A DNA stretch of 20,921 nt from Thiomicrospira sp. UBA5634 (GCA_002421475.1 DIJW01000216.1:1-20921), one strand, 5' to 3'. Positions 1 to 6,332 are shown, numbered from the stretch's first letter. Notes: generated by a model not told the origin, from the letters alone. Translations and numbers: made by a program.

Positions 1-244
1 CAGACCAATCGGTCGATCTTAATAACGCAACCGCGGCTTTATCCAAATTGTAACGCCAAGGCGAAAACAGCTTAACGTGCCCAAAAGATTCAAGATTGCT
101 GGCTACGCCCGAACCGGCTTCTAGGATAAGCGGAGTCAAACCTTTTGCAATTAAATGTGCCGCCGCGGCAAGCCCCACCGGACCGGCTCCGATTACCGCA
201 ACCGGAAGATTTTTCATTTCAATTTTTAATGCTGTTTCCATCAT
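1..244 (-). CDS. FAD-dependent oxidoreductase, ArsO-like, N-terminal part
   Basis: The gene runs off the left edge, so only about 81 N-terminal residues are visible. Translation of the minus strand shows a Rossmann dinucleotide-binding motif near the start (VIGAGPVGLAAAAHL), followed by E-A-G and a stretch with FGHVKLFSPWRYNLD. This is the typical opening of flavoproteins encoded beside ArsR regulators in arsenic-type operons. The start is one of two adjacent ATGs (244 or 241), preceded by GGAG at 250-253. It lies directly downstream of the ArsR-family gene on the same strand, with about 53 bases between them, so the two probably form one operon. The cofactor role is well supported by the motif. 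The substrate is unknown, and the arsenic link comes from context only. Confidence 0.75.
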   Translation of the reverse strand, partial: MMETALKIEMKNLPVAVIGAGPVGLAAAAHLIAKGLTPLILEAGSGVASNLESFGHVKLFSPWRYNLDKAAVALLRSTDWS

Positions 245-297
245 GTTTTCTCCATATATGTATTTCGTCGAAATACGAACAATAAATGTAAAAAAAA

Positions 298-621
298 CTA
301 CAACCCGTTTACCAACGCTTTATAACGCGCCAAAACGTCTTGATTCACGCAATAACACACTCGGTTTTCATCGGCATGACCAATAATTAGACCGGCGTCT
401 TTCAAAATGCTGACGTGTTGCGAAACGGTTGACGCCGCCAGCGGAACCAGATCAGTCAACTTGCCAAAATAGCAGGCACCGTGACCACTCAAATAGTTCA
501 ATAATTGCACGCGCGCAGGATGACCCAAGGCTTTGCTTATTTTCGCCAGGGCTTCAAAATCGGATAAAACCAAATCATCACGATTTTCTTGATCACACGA
601 AACATCACAGGGTTCAAGCAT
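298..621 (-). CDS. ArsR/SmtB-family metalloregulatory repressor
   Basis: A 107-residue winged-helix regulator of usual family length. The recognition-helix region reads LAASTVSQHVSILKDAGL (about residues 61-77), preceded by the family signature KALGHPARVQLLNYL (30-44). The classical ELCVCDL metal site of E. coli-type ArsR is absent. Candidate thiol ligands are Cys5 and Cys9 at the N terminus, Cys50, and Cys89/Cys91 in a VCYC motif near the C terminus, so inducer sensing probably uses a different cysteine arrangement. A perfect 13-bp inverted repeat sits just upstream of its start and is the likely autoregulatory operator. The flavoprotein gene follows on the same strand. The family call is firm. 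The inducer (arsenite, another metalloid or a sulfur species) is inference. Confidence 0.88.
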   Translation of the reverse strand: MLEPCDVSCDQENRDDLVLSDFEALAKISKALGHPARVQLLNYLSGHGACYFGKLTDLVPLAASTVSQHVSILKDAGLIIGHADENRVCYCVNQDVLARYKALVNGL

Positions 622-628
622 GGGTACC

Positions 629-660
629 GCACCTTATTCGTAAACTAACGAATAAGGTGC
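629..660 (-). promoter_or_regulatory. Operator-like 13-bp perfect inverted repeat upstream of the ArsR-family gene
   Basis: The arms GCACCTTATTCGT (629-641) and ACGAATAAGGTGC (648-660) are perfectly complementary, with a 6-base spacer. The repeat lies 8-39 bases upstream of the regulator's ATG on the minus strand and overlaps its probable ribosome-binding region (AAGGTG). A TTGACA-like -35 on the minus strand lies at 677-682, so the repeat occupies the -10/start region, as expected for a repressor site. Binding by this ArsR protein is inferred. Confidence 0.7.
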
Positions 661-697
661 TCGATAGGGAAAATCCTGTCAATTATTTTTTTCCACT

Positions 698-710
698 CAC
701 CAGGCTGGTG
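698..710. repeat. Dispersed palindrome, one-base-deleted variant
   Basis: CACCAGGCTGGTG is the window-wide ACCAGGCCTGGT palindrome lacking one central C. It lies in the divergent intergenic region between the ArsR-family gene and the outer-membrane protein gene. Confidence 0.5.
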
Positions 711-815
711 GTTGTACGAGTATTGAACATTTCAAACTATCTTCACCACATATAAAAACGGCGGGATCTAACCTCGCCTAACCTACAATAACTCTGCCTA
801 AAAGCGCTTAACACT

Positions 816-843
816 TTGATTAATTTTGCAAACCATATATAGT
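816..843 (+). promoter_or_regulatory. Candidate sigma70 promoter for the outer-membrane protein gene
   Basis: TTGATT (816-821) and TATAGT (838-843) are separated by 16 bases and point at the gene beginning at 874. Transcription would start near 850, just at a hairpin that covers the ribosome-binding site. Confidence 0.45.
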
Positions 844-846
844 TTT

Positions 847-867
847 CCCCTCCTAATGCGGAGAGGG
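847..867 (+). promoter_or_regulatory. Leader hairpin covering the Shine-Dalgarno sequence
   Basis: CCCCTCC (847-853) can pair with GGAGAGGG (860-867) through a 6-base loop, with one bulged A. The right arm is the Shine-Dalgarno sequence for the ATG at 874. The pairing is visible by eye. Its stability and any regulatory role are not established. Confidence 0.4.
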
Positions 868-873
868 AAAATT

Positions 874-1410
874 ATGCTCAAACAACATTTGTTGCTCGGT
901 ATTTTTTTATTAAATTACCTAAACACTGTTTCTGCACAGGAACATCATGGGCATCAATTTCTAGTGCAAACATCCGCCTGGACTATGCATTATCAACACG
1001 ACCCCGAACACAACAACCATCAAGAATTAATTAATCTGGTTTGGTATCCGAGCTCCGATTATCAACCGCATGCGATAAAAAACAGTCAATACGGCTGGGT
1101 AAACCACTCTCAATGGTTTTTAGGCGCGGCGACGTTTAAAAACTCTTTTTCGCAACAAACCTATTACGGCTATTTTGGCGGGCGTTACCGTTTTAATGAA
1201 GGTCAGTTTGTCGAACCCTATTTGCGAGTAACAGGTGGACTGCTGCACGGCTATCGCGGTAAATATCAACATAAAGTGCCGCTGAACCAATATGAAACCG
1301 CGCCGGTTATTGTGCCGTCAATCGGCGTTGATATACAAAACGTCAGCTTTGAATTGGTGGCCTTCGCCGCATCCGGTGTAATGTTGAATGTAGGTTATTA
1401 TTTTCGCTAA
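874..1410 (+). CDS. Small outer-membrane beta-barrel protein of unknown function
   Basis: The protein is 178 residues with a signal peptide at about 1-22 (hydrophobic core, cleavage after VSA-Q) and a C terminus ending in an aromatic-plus-basic GYYFR, typical of outer-membrane barrels. Alternating aromatic and polar residues and phrases such as HDPEHNNHQELI, YFGGRYRF and VTGGLLHGYRGKYQHKVPLN match a conserved proteobacterial family. That family is often listed as a glycerol-3-phosphate transporter, an annotation I would not trust. I chose the ATG at 874 because GGAGAGG sits 7 bases upstream. An in-frame ATG at 826 lies upstream of the promoter and would spoil the signal peptide. A leader hairpin covers the ribosome-binding site. 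Its stop codon abuts the palindrome and duplicated segment at 1411. Confidence 0.72.
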   Translation: MLKQHLLLGIFLLNYLNTVSAQEHHGHQFLVQTSAWTMHYQHDPEHNNHQELINLVWYPSSDYQPHAIKNSQYGWVNHSQWFLGAATFKNSFSQQTYYGYFGGRYRFNEGQFVEPYLRVTGGLLHGYRGKYQHKVPLNQYETAPVIVPSIGVDIQNVSFELVAFAASGVMLNVGYYFR

Positions 1411-1412
1411 CC

Positions 1413-1424
1413 ACCAGGCCTGGT
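1413..1424. repeat. Dispersed palindrome ACCAGGCCTGGT, exact copy
   Basis: An exact 12-bp copy, 2 bases after the outer-membrane protein's stop codon. With GGCCTGG at 1428-1434 it can form a 7-bp stem hairpin (CCAGGCC at 1414-1420). Confidence 0.85.
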
Positions 1425-1434
1425 TTTGGCCTGG
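1414..1434 (+). terminator. Hairpin after the outer-membrane protein gene
   Basis: CCAGGCC (1414-1420) and GGCCTGG (1428-1434) enclose a 7-base loop. There is no immediate U tract, although AAATTTTC follows within about 15 bases, so termination is uncertain. In copy B, the related hairpin at 2332-2352 carries one changed base in its left arm. Confidence 0.35.
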
Positions 1435-1470
1435 CATAGAAATTTTCAAAGTGTCTTCACTAGTCCAGAT

Positions 1471-1479
1471 TGCTAGAAT
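1471..1479 (+). promoter_or_regulatory. Extended -10 promoter element, copy A
   Basis: TGCTAGAAT is an extended -10 element conserved exactly in both copies of the 120-bp repeat. In this copy it could drive the GDCCVxC gene 200 bases downstream. Confidence 0.45.
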
Positions 1480-1679
1480 TCATGCATATTTTTAATAGGG
1501 TTTATGGATGGCCACTGCATAGTTTTTTTGCATTCAGCGCATTTTATCGTTATCTAATCTGTAACCAATTATTCATCCGACACTCGCAGTCTCATTGCTC
1601 AGTTTGAACCCTCCAGGGTTTCATCTGTATACAAATGCGTTGACTTAGCTGGATAAGTTTAATCAAAAGGGATAAAAAT

Positions 1680-1886
1680 ATGATTGAATTCAACTCAACA
1701 CTGACTTGCCCAGAATGCGGGCAAAGCAAAACCGAACAGATGCCAATTGATGCTTGCCAGTATTTTTATGAATGTACCTTTTGCCGAGCATTATTAAAAC
1801 CCTTGCCAGGTGATTGCTGTGTATATTGTTCGTATGGCGATGTGCCTTGCCCGCCCATCCAACAGCAAACAAACTGCTGCAGTTGA
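1680..1886 (+). CDS. GDCCVxC domain-containing small cysteine-rich protein
   Basis: A 68-residue protein with three cysteine pairs. CPECG (10-14) and CTFC (32-35) look like a zinc-ribbon-type metal site, followed by the diagnostic GDCCVYC motif (44-50) and a terminal CC. The family, named after this motif, includes selenoprotein forms and commonly sits near mercury, arsenic and sulfur genes. Its biochemical role is not established. All positions here are cysteine. The start has AAGGG about 8 bases upstream. It is followed after 78 bases by the DUF3147 gene, and both lie between the two copies of the 120-bp repeat, as if they entered or moved as a unit. Confidence 0.82.
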   Translation: MIEFNSTLTCPECGQSKTEQMPIDACQYFYECTFCRALLKPLPGDCCVYCSYGDVPCPPIQQQTNCCS

Positions 1887-1964
1887 ACCTTGCCCATTTA
1901 AAGCCTTGAATTTAGCCAATACTAGGGCAGGTTTTTTATCATATAAAAATTTGGAGCTCGAAAC

Positions 1965-2318
1965 GTGTCTTGGATTATTACTAAATATTTAATTACGGCT
2001 GGCCTGGTCGTACTCATTAGTGAGCTGGCAAAACTCAACGACAAACTCGGTGCTTTGATCGCTTCTTTACCATTAATCACTCTATTAACTTTATTCTGGC
2101 TTTATTTTGAAGACCAACCGAGCATTAAAATTGCTAACCACGCTTTTTATACCTTTTGGTTTGTGATCCCAACCTTGCCAATGTTTTTGGCTTTCCCGTT
2201 TTTATTATACAAAACCGGATTTTGGTACGCGATGGGAATAAGCGTCATCATTACTATAGCCTGTTTTTTAATCCTTTTAGCGGTAACACGTTATTTCAAT
2301 CTTGATCTTTTATCCTAA
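1965..2318 (+). CDS. DUF3147-family integral membrane protein
   Basis: A 117-residue, strongly hydrophobic protein with about four membrane segments. It carries the conserved family phrases VVLISELAKLNDKLGALIASLP (about 15-36) and YTFWFVIPTLPMFLAFP (62-78). The start is GTG at 1965, supported by GGAG 8 bases upstream. No ATG gives a better reading. Family members are found beside metal and sulfur resistance genes, but no function is established. Its length is normal. It ends 10 bases before the second copy of the 120-bp repeat. Confidence 0.82.
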   Translation: MSWIITKYLITAGLVVLISELAKLNDKLGALIASLPLITLLTLFWLYFEDQPSIKIANHAFYTFWFVIPTLPMFLAFPFLLYKTGFWYAMGISVIITIACFLILLAVTRYFNLDLLS

Positions 2319-2330
2319 TTTTCAATCACC

Positions 2331-2342
2331 ACCAAGCCTGGT
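2331..2342. repeat. Dispersed palindrome, one-mismatch copy (ACCAAGCCTGGT)
   Basis: One base differs from the consensus. It lies 12 bases after the DUF3147 gene's stop, within copy B of the 120-bp repeat. Confidence 0.65.
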
Positions 2343-2388
2343 TTTGGCCTGGCATAGAAATTTTCATTGTGCCTTGACCGTCTCAAAT

Positions 2389-2397
2389 TGCTAGAAT
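2389..2397 (+). promoter_or_regulatory. Extended -10 promoter of the YeeE-family gene
   Basis: TGCTAGAAT lies 29 bases upstream of the ATG at 2426. No good -35 is visible at 17 bases, which fits an extended -10 promoter. It is conserved exactly in copy A although neighbouring bases have drifted. Confidence 0.5.
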
Positions 2398-2425
2398 TCG
2401 TTCACATTTTTATTGAGGTTGGTGA

Positions 2426-3574
2426 ATGAACACTTCACACTTTTACTCTTGGCGTTTCGTGACATTTTTTGCACTCGCCACGCTGATCACTCTTGGTTTA
2501 TTAGGCTCTCTTGCAGACTGGCGTTTGCAGTTGTTATTGCTGCTGGGTATGGCGCTGGGCGCAACCCTAAACTATTTTGTATTCGGCTTTAGCAGTGCAT
2601 GGCGGCGTTGCATTTTGCAACAACGCACCGCCGGAATTCGAGCACAAATTGTCATGCTGATGTTGGCGTTAGTGTTGTTTAGCCCATTGCTTTGGCTCGG
2701 CAATTTCGGCGAACAGAGCTTTCAAGGCATTGTGCGCCCGGCCGGATTATCCGTCATACTCGGCGCGTTTTTATTCGGTATCGGTATGCAACTGGCGGCG
2801 AATTGTTCATCCGGCACACTTAATCGCATCGGCCAGCTTGAACCGCTATCATTTATCAGTTTTGTGATGTTATTTGTCGGCGGCGTTATCGGCGCTTATT
2901 GGTACGACAGTTGGTCATATTGGCCGGCATTGGCATCCTTTTCACTCACCCAACATTTTGGCTGGCTCGGATTGGTTTTATCGCTGGTTGTGCTGGGTTT
3001 AATTTATCGCTGGATGACACGCTGCGAACAGCAGCATTGCCAAAATATCGAACCGATTGTCAGCCGCCACCAGGCCTGGTGGTGGCATAGTTCGCCATTA
3101 CTCAAAGCCGGTGTGTTATTAGCATTACTCAACTTTGCAATCTTAATTATTTCCGGACAACCTTGGTCGTTAGCGTCGGTGTTTACGCTATGGAGTTTAA
3201 AACTGTCTGACAGTTTAGCGCTTGGATTAGACTGGCAATTCTGGCAAATTGCCGGACTGTATCAACAACGCATGGCACAAAGCCTATTGAGCGATGTAGT
3301 GAGTTTAACTACCATTGGCGTGATTTTAGGTTCGCTGTGGATAACACTGCTTGCGCCCCGTAACCGTGCCCCGATTCAACGCAACCTAAAACAAGCCGGC
3401 CTGTATGCTATTGGCGGATTTTTGATGGGATTTGGCGCAACCCTGTCGTATGGTTGTAATGTCGGCGCGTTTTTCAGCGGCATTGCATCCGGCAGTTTAC
3501 ACGGCTGGTTGTGGATAGTTTTTGCGGTTTTCGGTAATATCGTGGCTTTGAAATGGCTTATGAGAACAAAATAG
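2426..3574 (+). CDS. YeeE/YedE-family sulfur (thiosulfate-type) membrane transporter
   Basis: A 382-residue polytopic inner-membrane protein. Two related halves carry the family's glycine/cysteine motifs: GAFLFGIGMQLAANCSSGTL around Cys127 and GFLMGFGATLSYGCNVGAFF around Cys344. Characterised members take up thiosulfate by passing it between conserved cysteines, and the same chemistry is likely here, though the substrate is inferred. The DsrE-like gene starts one base after its stop codon, so the two are almost certainly co-translated and may hand sulfur from transporter to carrier. Transcription probably starts from the extended -10 at 2389. An exact dispersed palindrome at 3069-3080 encodes part of the polar loop as HQAWWW. 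Confidence 0.85.
   Translation: MNTSHFYSWRFVTFFALATLITLGLLGSLADWRLQLLLLLGMALGATLNYFVFGFSSAWRRCILQQRTAGIRAQIVMLMLALVLFSPLLWLGNFGEQSFQGIVRPAGLSVILGAFLFGIGMQLAANCSSGTLNRIGQLEPLSFISFVMLFVGGVIGAYWYDSWSYWPALASFSLTQHFGWLGLVLSLVVLGLIYRWMTRCEQQHCQNIEPIVSRHQAWWWHSSPLLKAGVLLALLNFAILIISGQPWSLASVFTLWSLKLSDSLALGLDWQFWQIAGLYQQRMAQSLLSDVVSLTTIGVILGSLWITLLAPRNRAPIQRNLKQAGLYAIGGFLMGFGATLSYGCNVGAFFSGIASGSLHGWLWIVFAVFGNIVALKWLMRTK
3069..3080. repeat. Dispersed palindrome ACCAGGCCTGGT, exact copy inside the YeeE-family gene
   Basis: Exact 12-mer, extended to a 16-bp perfect palindrome at 3067-3082. It is read as HQAWW in the transporter. Confidence 0.85.
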
Positions 3575-3575
3575 T

Positions 3576-4094
3576 ATGCACAACGAAACACCGGCTTCAT
3601 TATCTATTATTCAAACCAAAGGCACTTTGGATTGGGCATACCCGAGTTTGATTTTAGCCAGCACCGCCCGCACAATGGATCAAGACGCGCATATCTTCTT
3701 TAGTTATTACGGTATTCGCTGCTTGCTGAAAGACACCTCCAGCCTGCGTGTTTCGCCGGTTGGCAATCCGGCCATGCCGATTCGATTACCGTTTGGACCA
3801 AGTTGGTTACGCCGCGCTGACTTACGCCAATGCACACCGGATTTATTATGGAGTTTGCCGGGCATGAGCCGTTTAACTACCTGGGGATTTAAACAACAAC
3901 TCTCCGCCCACGGCCAATTGCCGTTTGCTGAAATGCGTGCGTTGTGTTTAGAATTGGGCGTCAAAATGACCGCCTGTCAGATGAGTTTAGACCTGCTCGG
4001 TTTTAACACCGATGATTTGATTGATGGCATTGAATTTGCCGGCGCGGCGACCTATCGGGCGAATAGCCCGCGCCAACAAAGTCTATTTGTTTAA
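3576..4094 (+). CDS. DsrE/DsrF/DrsH-like sulfur-carrier family protein
   Basis: A 172-residue cytoplasmic protein. Its N-terminal half has the family pattern KGTLDWAYPSLILASTARTM (15-34) followed by HIFFSYYGIRCLLKD. A conserved cysteine, Cys134, lies in MTACQMSLDLLGF, the position of the sulfur-relay cysteine in DsrE-type proteins, and the C terminus ends in the usual SLFV. Such proteins bind or pass persulfide sulfur, often together with rhodaneses. Its ATG is one base past the YeeE-family stop, which indicates translational coupling. Its last 12 bases overlap the end of the convergent rhodanese gene. Length and motifs look intact. Confidence 0.82.
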   Translation: MHNETPASLSIIQTKGTLDWAYPSLILASTARTMDQDAHIFFSYYGIRCLLKDTSSLRVSPVGNPAMPIRLPFGPSWLRRADLRQCTPDLLWSLPGMSRLTTWGFKQQLSAHGQLPFAEMRALCLELGVKMTACQMSLDLLGFNTDDLIDGIEFAGAATYRANSPRQQSLFV

Positions 4095-4553
4095 GGACGC
4101 CTCAACAAAGGCTTTGGCGTTATCCCCACGAAGATTTTCAACCATCCCCGTCAAACCGTCTGTTAGATACTTAGCATTGATGCCATGTGAGCGAAGATAA
4201 ACCATAGCAATAGTAGCTCGATCTTTATGCGGGCAGGCGGTGACGATGATTTTGCTACGGTCAATTTCATTCAGGCGTGCAGGTAATTCATTTAACGGAA
4301 TACTGATAGAAGGATTAACGTGCCAAGTCGCATATTCTTCTTTAAAGCGGATATCAATCAATTGCGCTTTACCCTCCTTGATCTTCTGAATGAGTGACTT
4401 ACTATCAATTTTCATATCATTACGGGTTTCGTAGCTGTAATTTGCAATGAAGTTTTCTAGGGTATTACTTACAACAACATCTGCCATTACGGCTGTAGGA
4501 ATTAATAAGAAAAAACTTAATACTATATGGTTAAACCAATCATTTTTTTTCAT
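4083..4553 (-). CDS. Exported rhodanese-domain sulfurtransferase
   Basis: A 156-residue protein with a signal peptide at about 1-24 (ending VMA-D), so it probably acts in the periplasm. The rhodanese fold follows, with LIDIRFKEEYATWHVNPSISIP (65-86) and a six-residue active loop CPHKDR starting at Cys107. Rhodaneses of this kind move sulfane sulfur to thiol acceptors. The preferred donor is unknown. The weak ribosome-binding site is AAGG about 9 bases upstream. Its 3' end overlaps the DsrE-like gene by 12 bases. It follows the thioredoxin-fusion gene on the same strand, separated by a hairpin at 4586-4610, so expression may be partly uncoupled from that gene. Confidence 0.82.
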   Translation of the reverse strand: MKKNDWFNHIVLSFFLLIPTAVMADVVVSNTLENFIANYSYETRNDMKIDSKSLIQKIKEGKAQLIDIRFKEEYATWHVNPSISIPLNELPARLNEIDRSKIIVTACPHKDRATIAMVYLRSHGINAKYLTDGLTGMVENLRGDNAKAFVEASLNK

Positions 4554-4585
4554 ATCGCAACGCCTTTTTAAAACTTAGAATTAGC

Positions 4586-4610
4586 GAGTCAGCAACAATG
4601 GTGCCGACTC
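4586..4610 (-). terminator. Hairpin between the thioredoxin-fusion and rhodanese genes
   Basis: GAGTC (4586-4590) pairs with GACTC (4606-4610) and GCA (4592-4594) with TGC (4602-4604), with one A/C mismatch and a 7-base loop. No strong U run follows on the minus strand, so this is at best an attenuator or processing site. Confidence 0.3.
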
Positions 4611-4617
4611 ATTTAGT

Positions 4618-5295
4618 TCAAGACTTTATAAACCAGCTTTCAATCACGCTTACACTCGGCACGCCGCCGGAATGCACAACTTGACCATTGACCACGACAG
4701 ACGGCGTAGTCATTACGCCGTACTTAGCAATTTCGGCGATGTCTTCTACTTTTTCAATGCAAATACTCACCGCTAAGGTTCCGGCGACTTTGACAATTTG
4801 ATTGTAGGTATTTTTGCAATTAGCGCAGCCTGTGCCTAACACCAGCACATTAAATGACGCTTTTTCGCCACCGGCACAACTTCCGCCTGAACAGCAACTT
4901 GTTTTAGTTTCTTTTTCAACCGCTTTTGCAACCGGCGCATCACCACAGCAACCAGCCGCCCCATCATCACAACAGGCGTTGCTTTTTGCTGCAGGTTTGT
5001 CGCTGCCACAACACGCGCTTTTTTCGGCCTTAGCTTCAGTTTTCGTTTCAGCATTGCCCGACTTAGTTGAGCTGCAGCTACCTTCGGCACAGCATTTGCC
5101 ATCTTTGGAAAACTTAGCAATTAAACCGCCCGGACAAAAGCCGGTATAGGTCGCTTGTAAGCCCATCAAACCGGCAAAAGCCGTTACCCACAACCAGCTT
5201 GGAGTCAGCATATCAACCTGACCCAACAAGTGCGCAATAAGCATCGGCAATAACACCATAATCGCCATTAAACGCACTACTTTATTACCTTTCAT
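4618..5295 (-). CDS. DUF2892 membrane domain, Cys-rich linker and thioredoxin-like domain fusion
   Basis: A 225-residue protein of three parts. Residues 1-60 form a DUF2892-like membrane unit (two hydrophobic segments, TGFCPGGL with Cys54). Residues 68-140 form a low-complexity Lys/Ala/Glu linker containing twelve cysteines, mostly CC pairs (68-69, 74, 95-96, 108-109, 116-117, 134-135, 140). Residues 145-225 form a small thioredoxin-like domain of the redox-active-disulfide type with a CANC motif (157-160) and the cis-proline loop MTTPSVV. I chose the ATG at 5295 because AAGGAG sits 7 bases upstream. A GTG 7 codons earlier would place that site inside the gene. It is next to the permease on the same strand, which is the standard pairing for this thioredoxin type. 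Metal(loid) binding by the linker is inference. Confidence 0.8.
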   Translation of the reverse strand: MKGNKVVRLMAIMVLLPMLIAHLLGQVDMLTPSWLWVTAFAGLMGLQATYTGFCPGGLIAKFSKDGKCCAEGSCSSTKSGNAETKTEAKAEKSACCGSDKPAAKSNACCDDGAAGCCGDAPVAKAVEKETKTSCCSGGSCAGGEKASFNVLVLGTGCANCKNTYNQIVKVAGTLAVSICIEKVEDIAEIAKYGVMTTPSVVVNGQVVHSGGVPSVSVIESWFIKS

Positions 5296-5345
5296 TTTCC
5301 CACTCCTTATAATCACAACCTAAACCACAAAAATAAATCTCAACA

Positions 5346-6299
5346 TTAGAACAACGCATTAAACAACCAACCGACCAACATAAACGACACCGCGAGAATG
5401 CCGGCAAACCAAATTAACGCCGGCCATTTCACCACTTTTCGCAGGATAATCAACTCCGGTAACGACAGAGCGGCAATCGACATCATTAACGCCAGAGACG
5501 TACCAATCGGCACACCTTTGCCTAACATCGCCTCAATTACCGGAATCACGCCTACCGCATTTGAATACAGCGGAACACCCATAATTACCGCAGCCGGAAC
5601 TGTCCACCAGGCCTGGTTGGCAAGATGCGTTTCGACCCATTCCGCCGGTACATAACCATGAAATAACGCACCGACCGCAATCCCCACCAGCACCCATTTC
5701 CATAAACGACGGAAAATTTCTTTTACTTCCGCCACCGCATAAATATGACGACCACGCAACGAGTTATCCGGTTGTGCCTCGACACTTTGCCCCATGTGGA
5801 TTTTCCACACATAGTCTTCCACCCAACGTTCAGACTTGAGTTTTTCCATTAAAACACCGCCGACGTACGCCACTACCAGGCCTGCCAATACGTACAACAA
5901 CGCCACTTCCCAACCTAATAAGGCGATCAACATGACTAACGCGACCTCGTTAATCATCGGGCTGGCGATTAAAAACGAATAGGTTACACCCAGCGGAATA
6001 CCCGCCTCAACAAAACCGATAAATAACGGCACGGATGAACAAGAACAAAACGGTGTGACCGCACCTAACAAAATCGCCATTAAACGGGCGACCCATTTCG
6101 GCTTGCCCTGCACATACTGTCTTACTTTTTCCGCCGACATCAACGTGCGAAATAGCCCCATGATGTAAATGATGACCGCCAACATAAAAAAGATTTGCAG
6201 TATATCCATCACAAAAAACTGCACTGCCATACCTAACCGCTCATCGGGCGATAAGCCTAACCATTGATATGCAACTAAGTTGCCTGTGGCTTCAAACAT
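5346..6299 (-). CDS. ArsP-like permease (PF03773 / DUF318 family)
   Basis: A 317-residue inner-membrane protein with about eight hydrophobic segments and the family signature TPFCSCSSVPLFIGFVEAGIPLG (about 81-103), whose paired cysteines are essential in characterised methylarsenite exporters. A second family motif, MGVPLYSNAVGVIPV, lies near residues 240-255. Strong GAGGAG precedes the ATG. The thioredoxin fusion follows after 50 bases and is probably co-transcribed. Family members export organic arsenicals or have unknown substrates, so the substrate here is open. A 9-bp inverted repeat upstream may be the operator. Two copies of the dispersed palindrome lie inside, one exact (read as NQAWW) and one partial (read as LAGLVV). 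Confidence 0.85.
   Translation of the reverse strand: MFEATGNLVAYQWLGLSPDERLGMAVQFFVMDILQIFFMLAVIIYIMGLFRTLMSAEKVRQYVQGKPKWVARLMAILLGAVTPFCSCSSVPLFIGFVEAGIPLGVTYSFLIASPMINEVALVMLIALLGWEVALLYVLAGLVVAYVGGVLMEKLKSERWVEDYVWKIHMGQSVEAQPDNSLRGRHIYAVAEVKEIFRRLWKWVLVGIAVGALFHGYVPAEWVETHLANQAWWTVPAAVIMGVPLYSNAVGVIPVIEAMLGKGVPIGTSLALMMSIAALSLPELIILRKVVKWPALIWFAGILAVSFMLVGWLFNALF
5606..5617. repeat. Dispersed palindrome ACCAGGCCTGGT, exact copy inside the permease gene
   Basis: Exact 12-mer, read on the minus strand as NQAWW. This is the same QAWW peptide as in the unrelated YeeE-family protein. Confidence 0.85.
5875..5886. repeat. Dispersed palindrome, two-mismatch copy inside the permease gene
   Basis: The 8-bp core CAGGCCTG is intact and the last two bases differ. 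It is read on the minus strand as LAGLVV. Confidence 0.4.
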
Positions 6300-6332
6300 G
6301 GTTTATCTCCTCTTTTGGCTGCTATAAAAGAT

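Larger units (their letters stand above)
1411..1530 (+). repeat. Direct repeat copy A: decayed duplicate of the YeeE-gene promoter and start
   Basis: This stretch aligns without gaps, at an offset of 918 bases, to 2329-2448. Counting by eye, 80 of the first 100 bases are identical and about 92 of 120 overall. It contains a hairpin (1414-1434), an extended -10 (TGCTAGAAT, 1471-1479) and an ATG at 1508 exactly where the YeeE gene's ATG falls in copy B. The frame here reads M-A-T-A-stop, so the start is dead. The following bases to 1679 contain the leader of the GDCCVxC gene and nothing else I recognise. Confidence 0.8.
2329..2448 (+). repeat. Direct repeat copy B: functional promoter and start of the YeeE gene
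   Basis: The counterpart of 1411-1530. It carries the hairpin, the extended -10 TGCTAGAAT (2389-2397) and the first codons of the YeeE-family gene (ATG 2426). Because this copy leads into an intact gene, it is probably the original and 1411-1530 the duplicate. Confidence 0.8.

Noticed and set aside
96..386. Plus-strand open frame across the flavoprotein and ArsR-family genes
   Set aside because: It overlaps two well-supported minus-strand genes and their junction and has no supporting motif.
1607..1620. AACCC-TCCAG-GGTT hairpin-like sequence before the GDCCVxC gene
   Set aside because: The stem is only five base pairs, without a U tract or conserved context.
1411..2448. Composite mobile element flanked by direct repeats
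   Set aside because: There is no transposase, no terminal inverted repeats and no target-site duplication. The repeats are a duplicated promoter and gene start.
4814..5149. Open frames opposite or out of frame with the Cys-rich thioredoxin fusion
   Set aside because: They arise from the repetitive Lys/Ala/Cys codons of the real gene, lack ribosome-binding sites and encode no recognisable protein.
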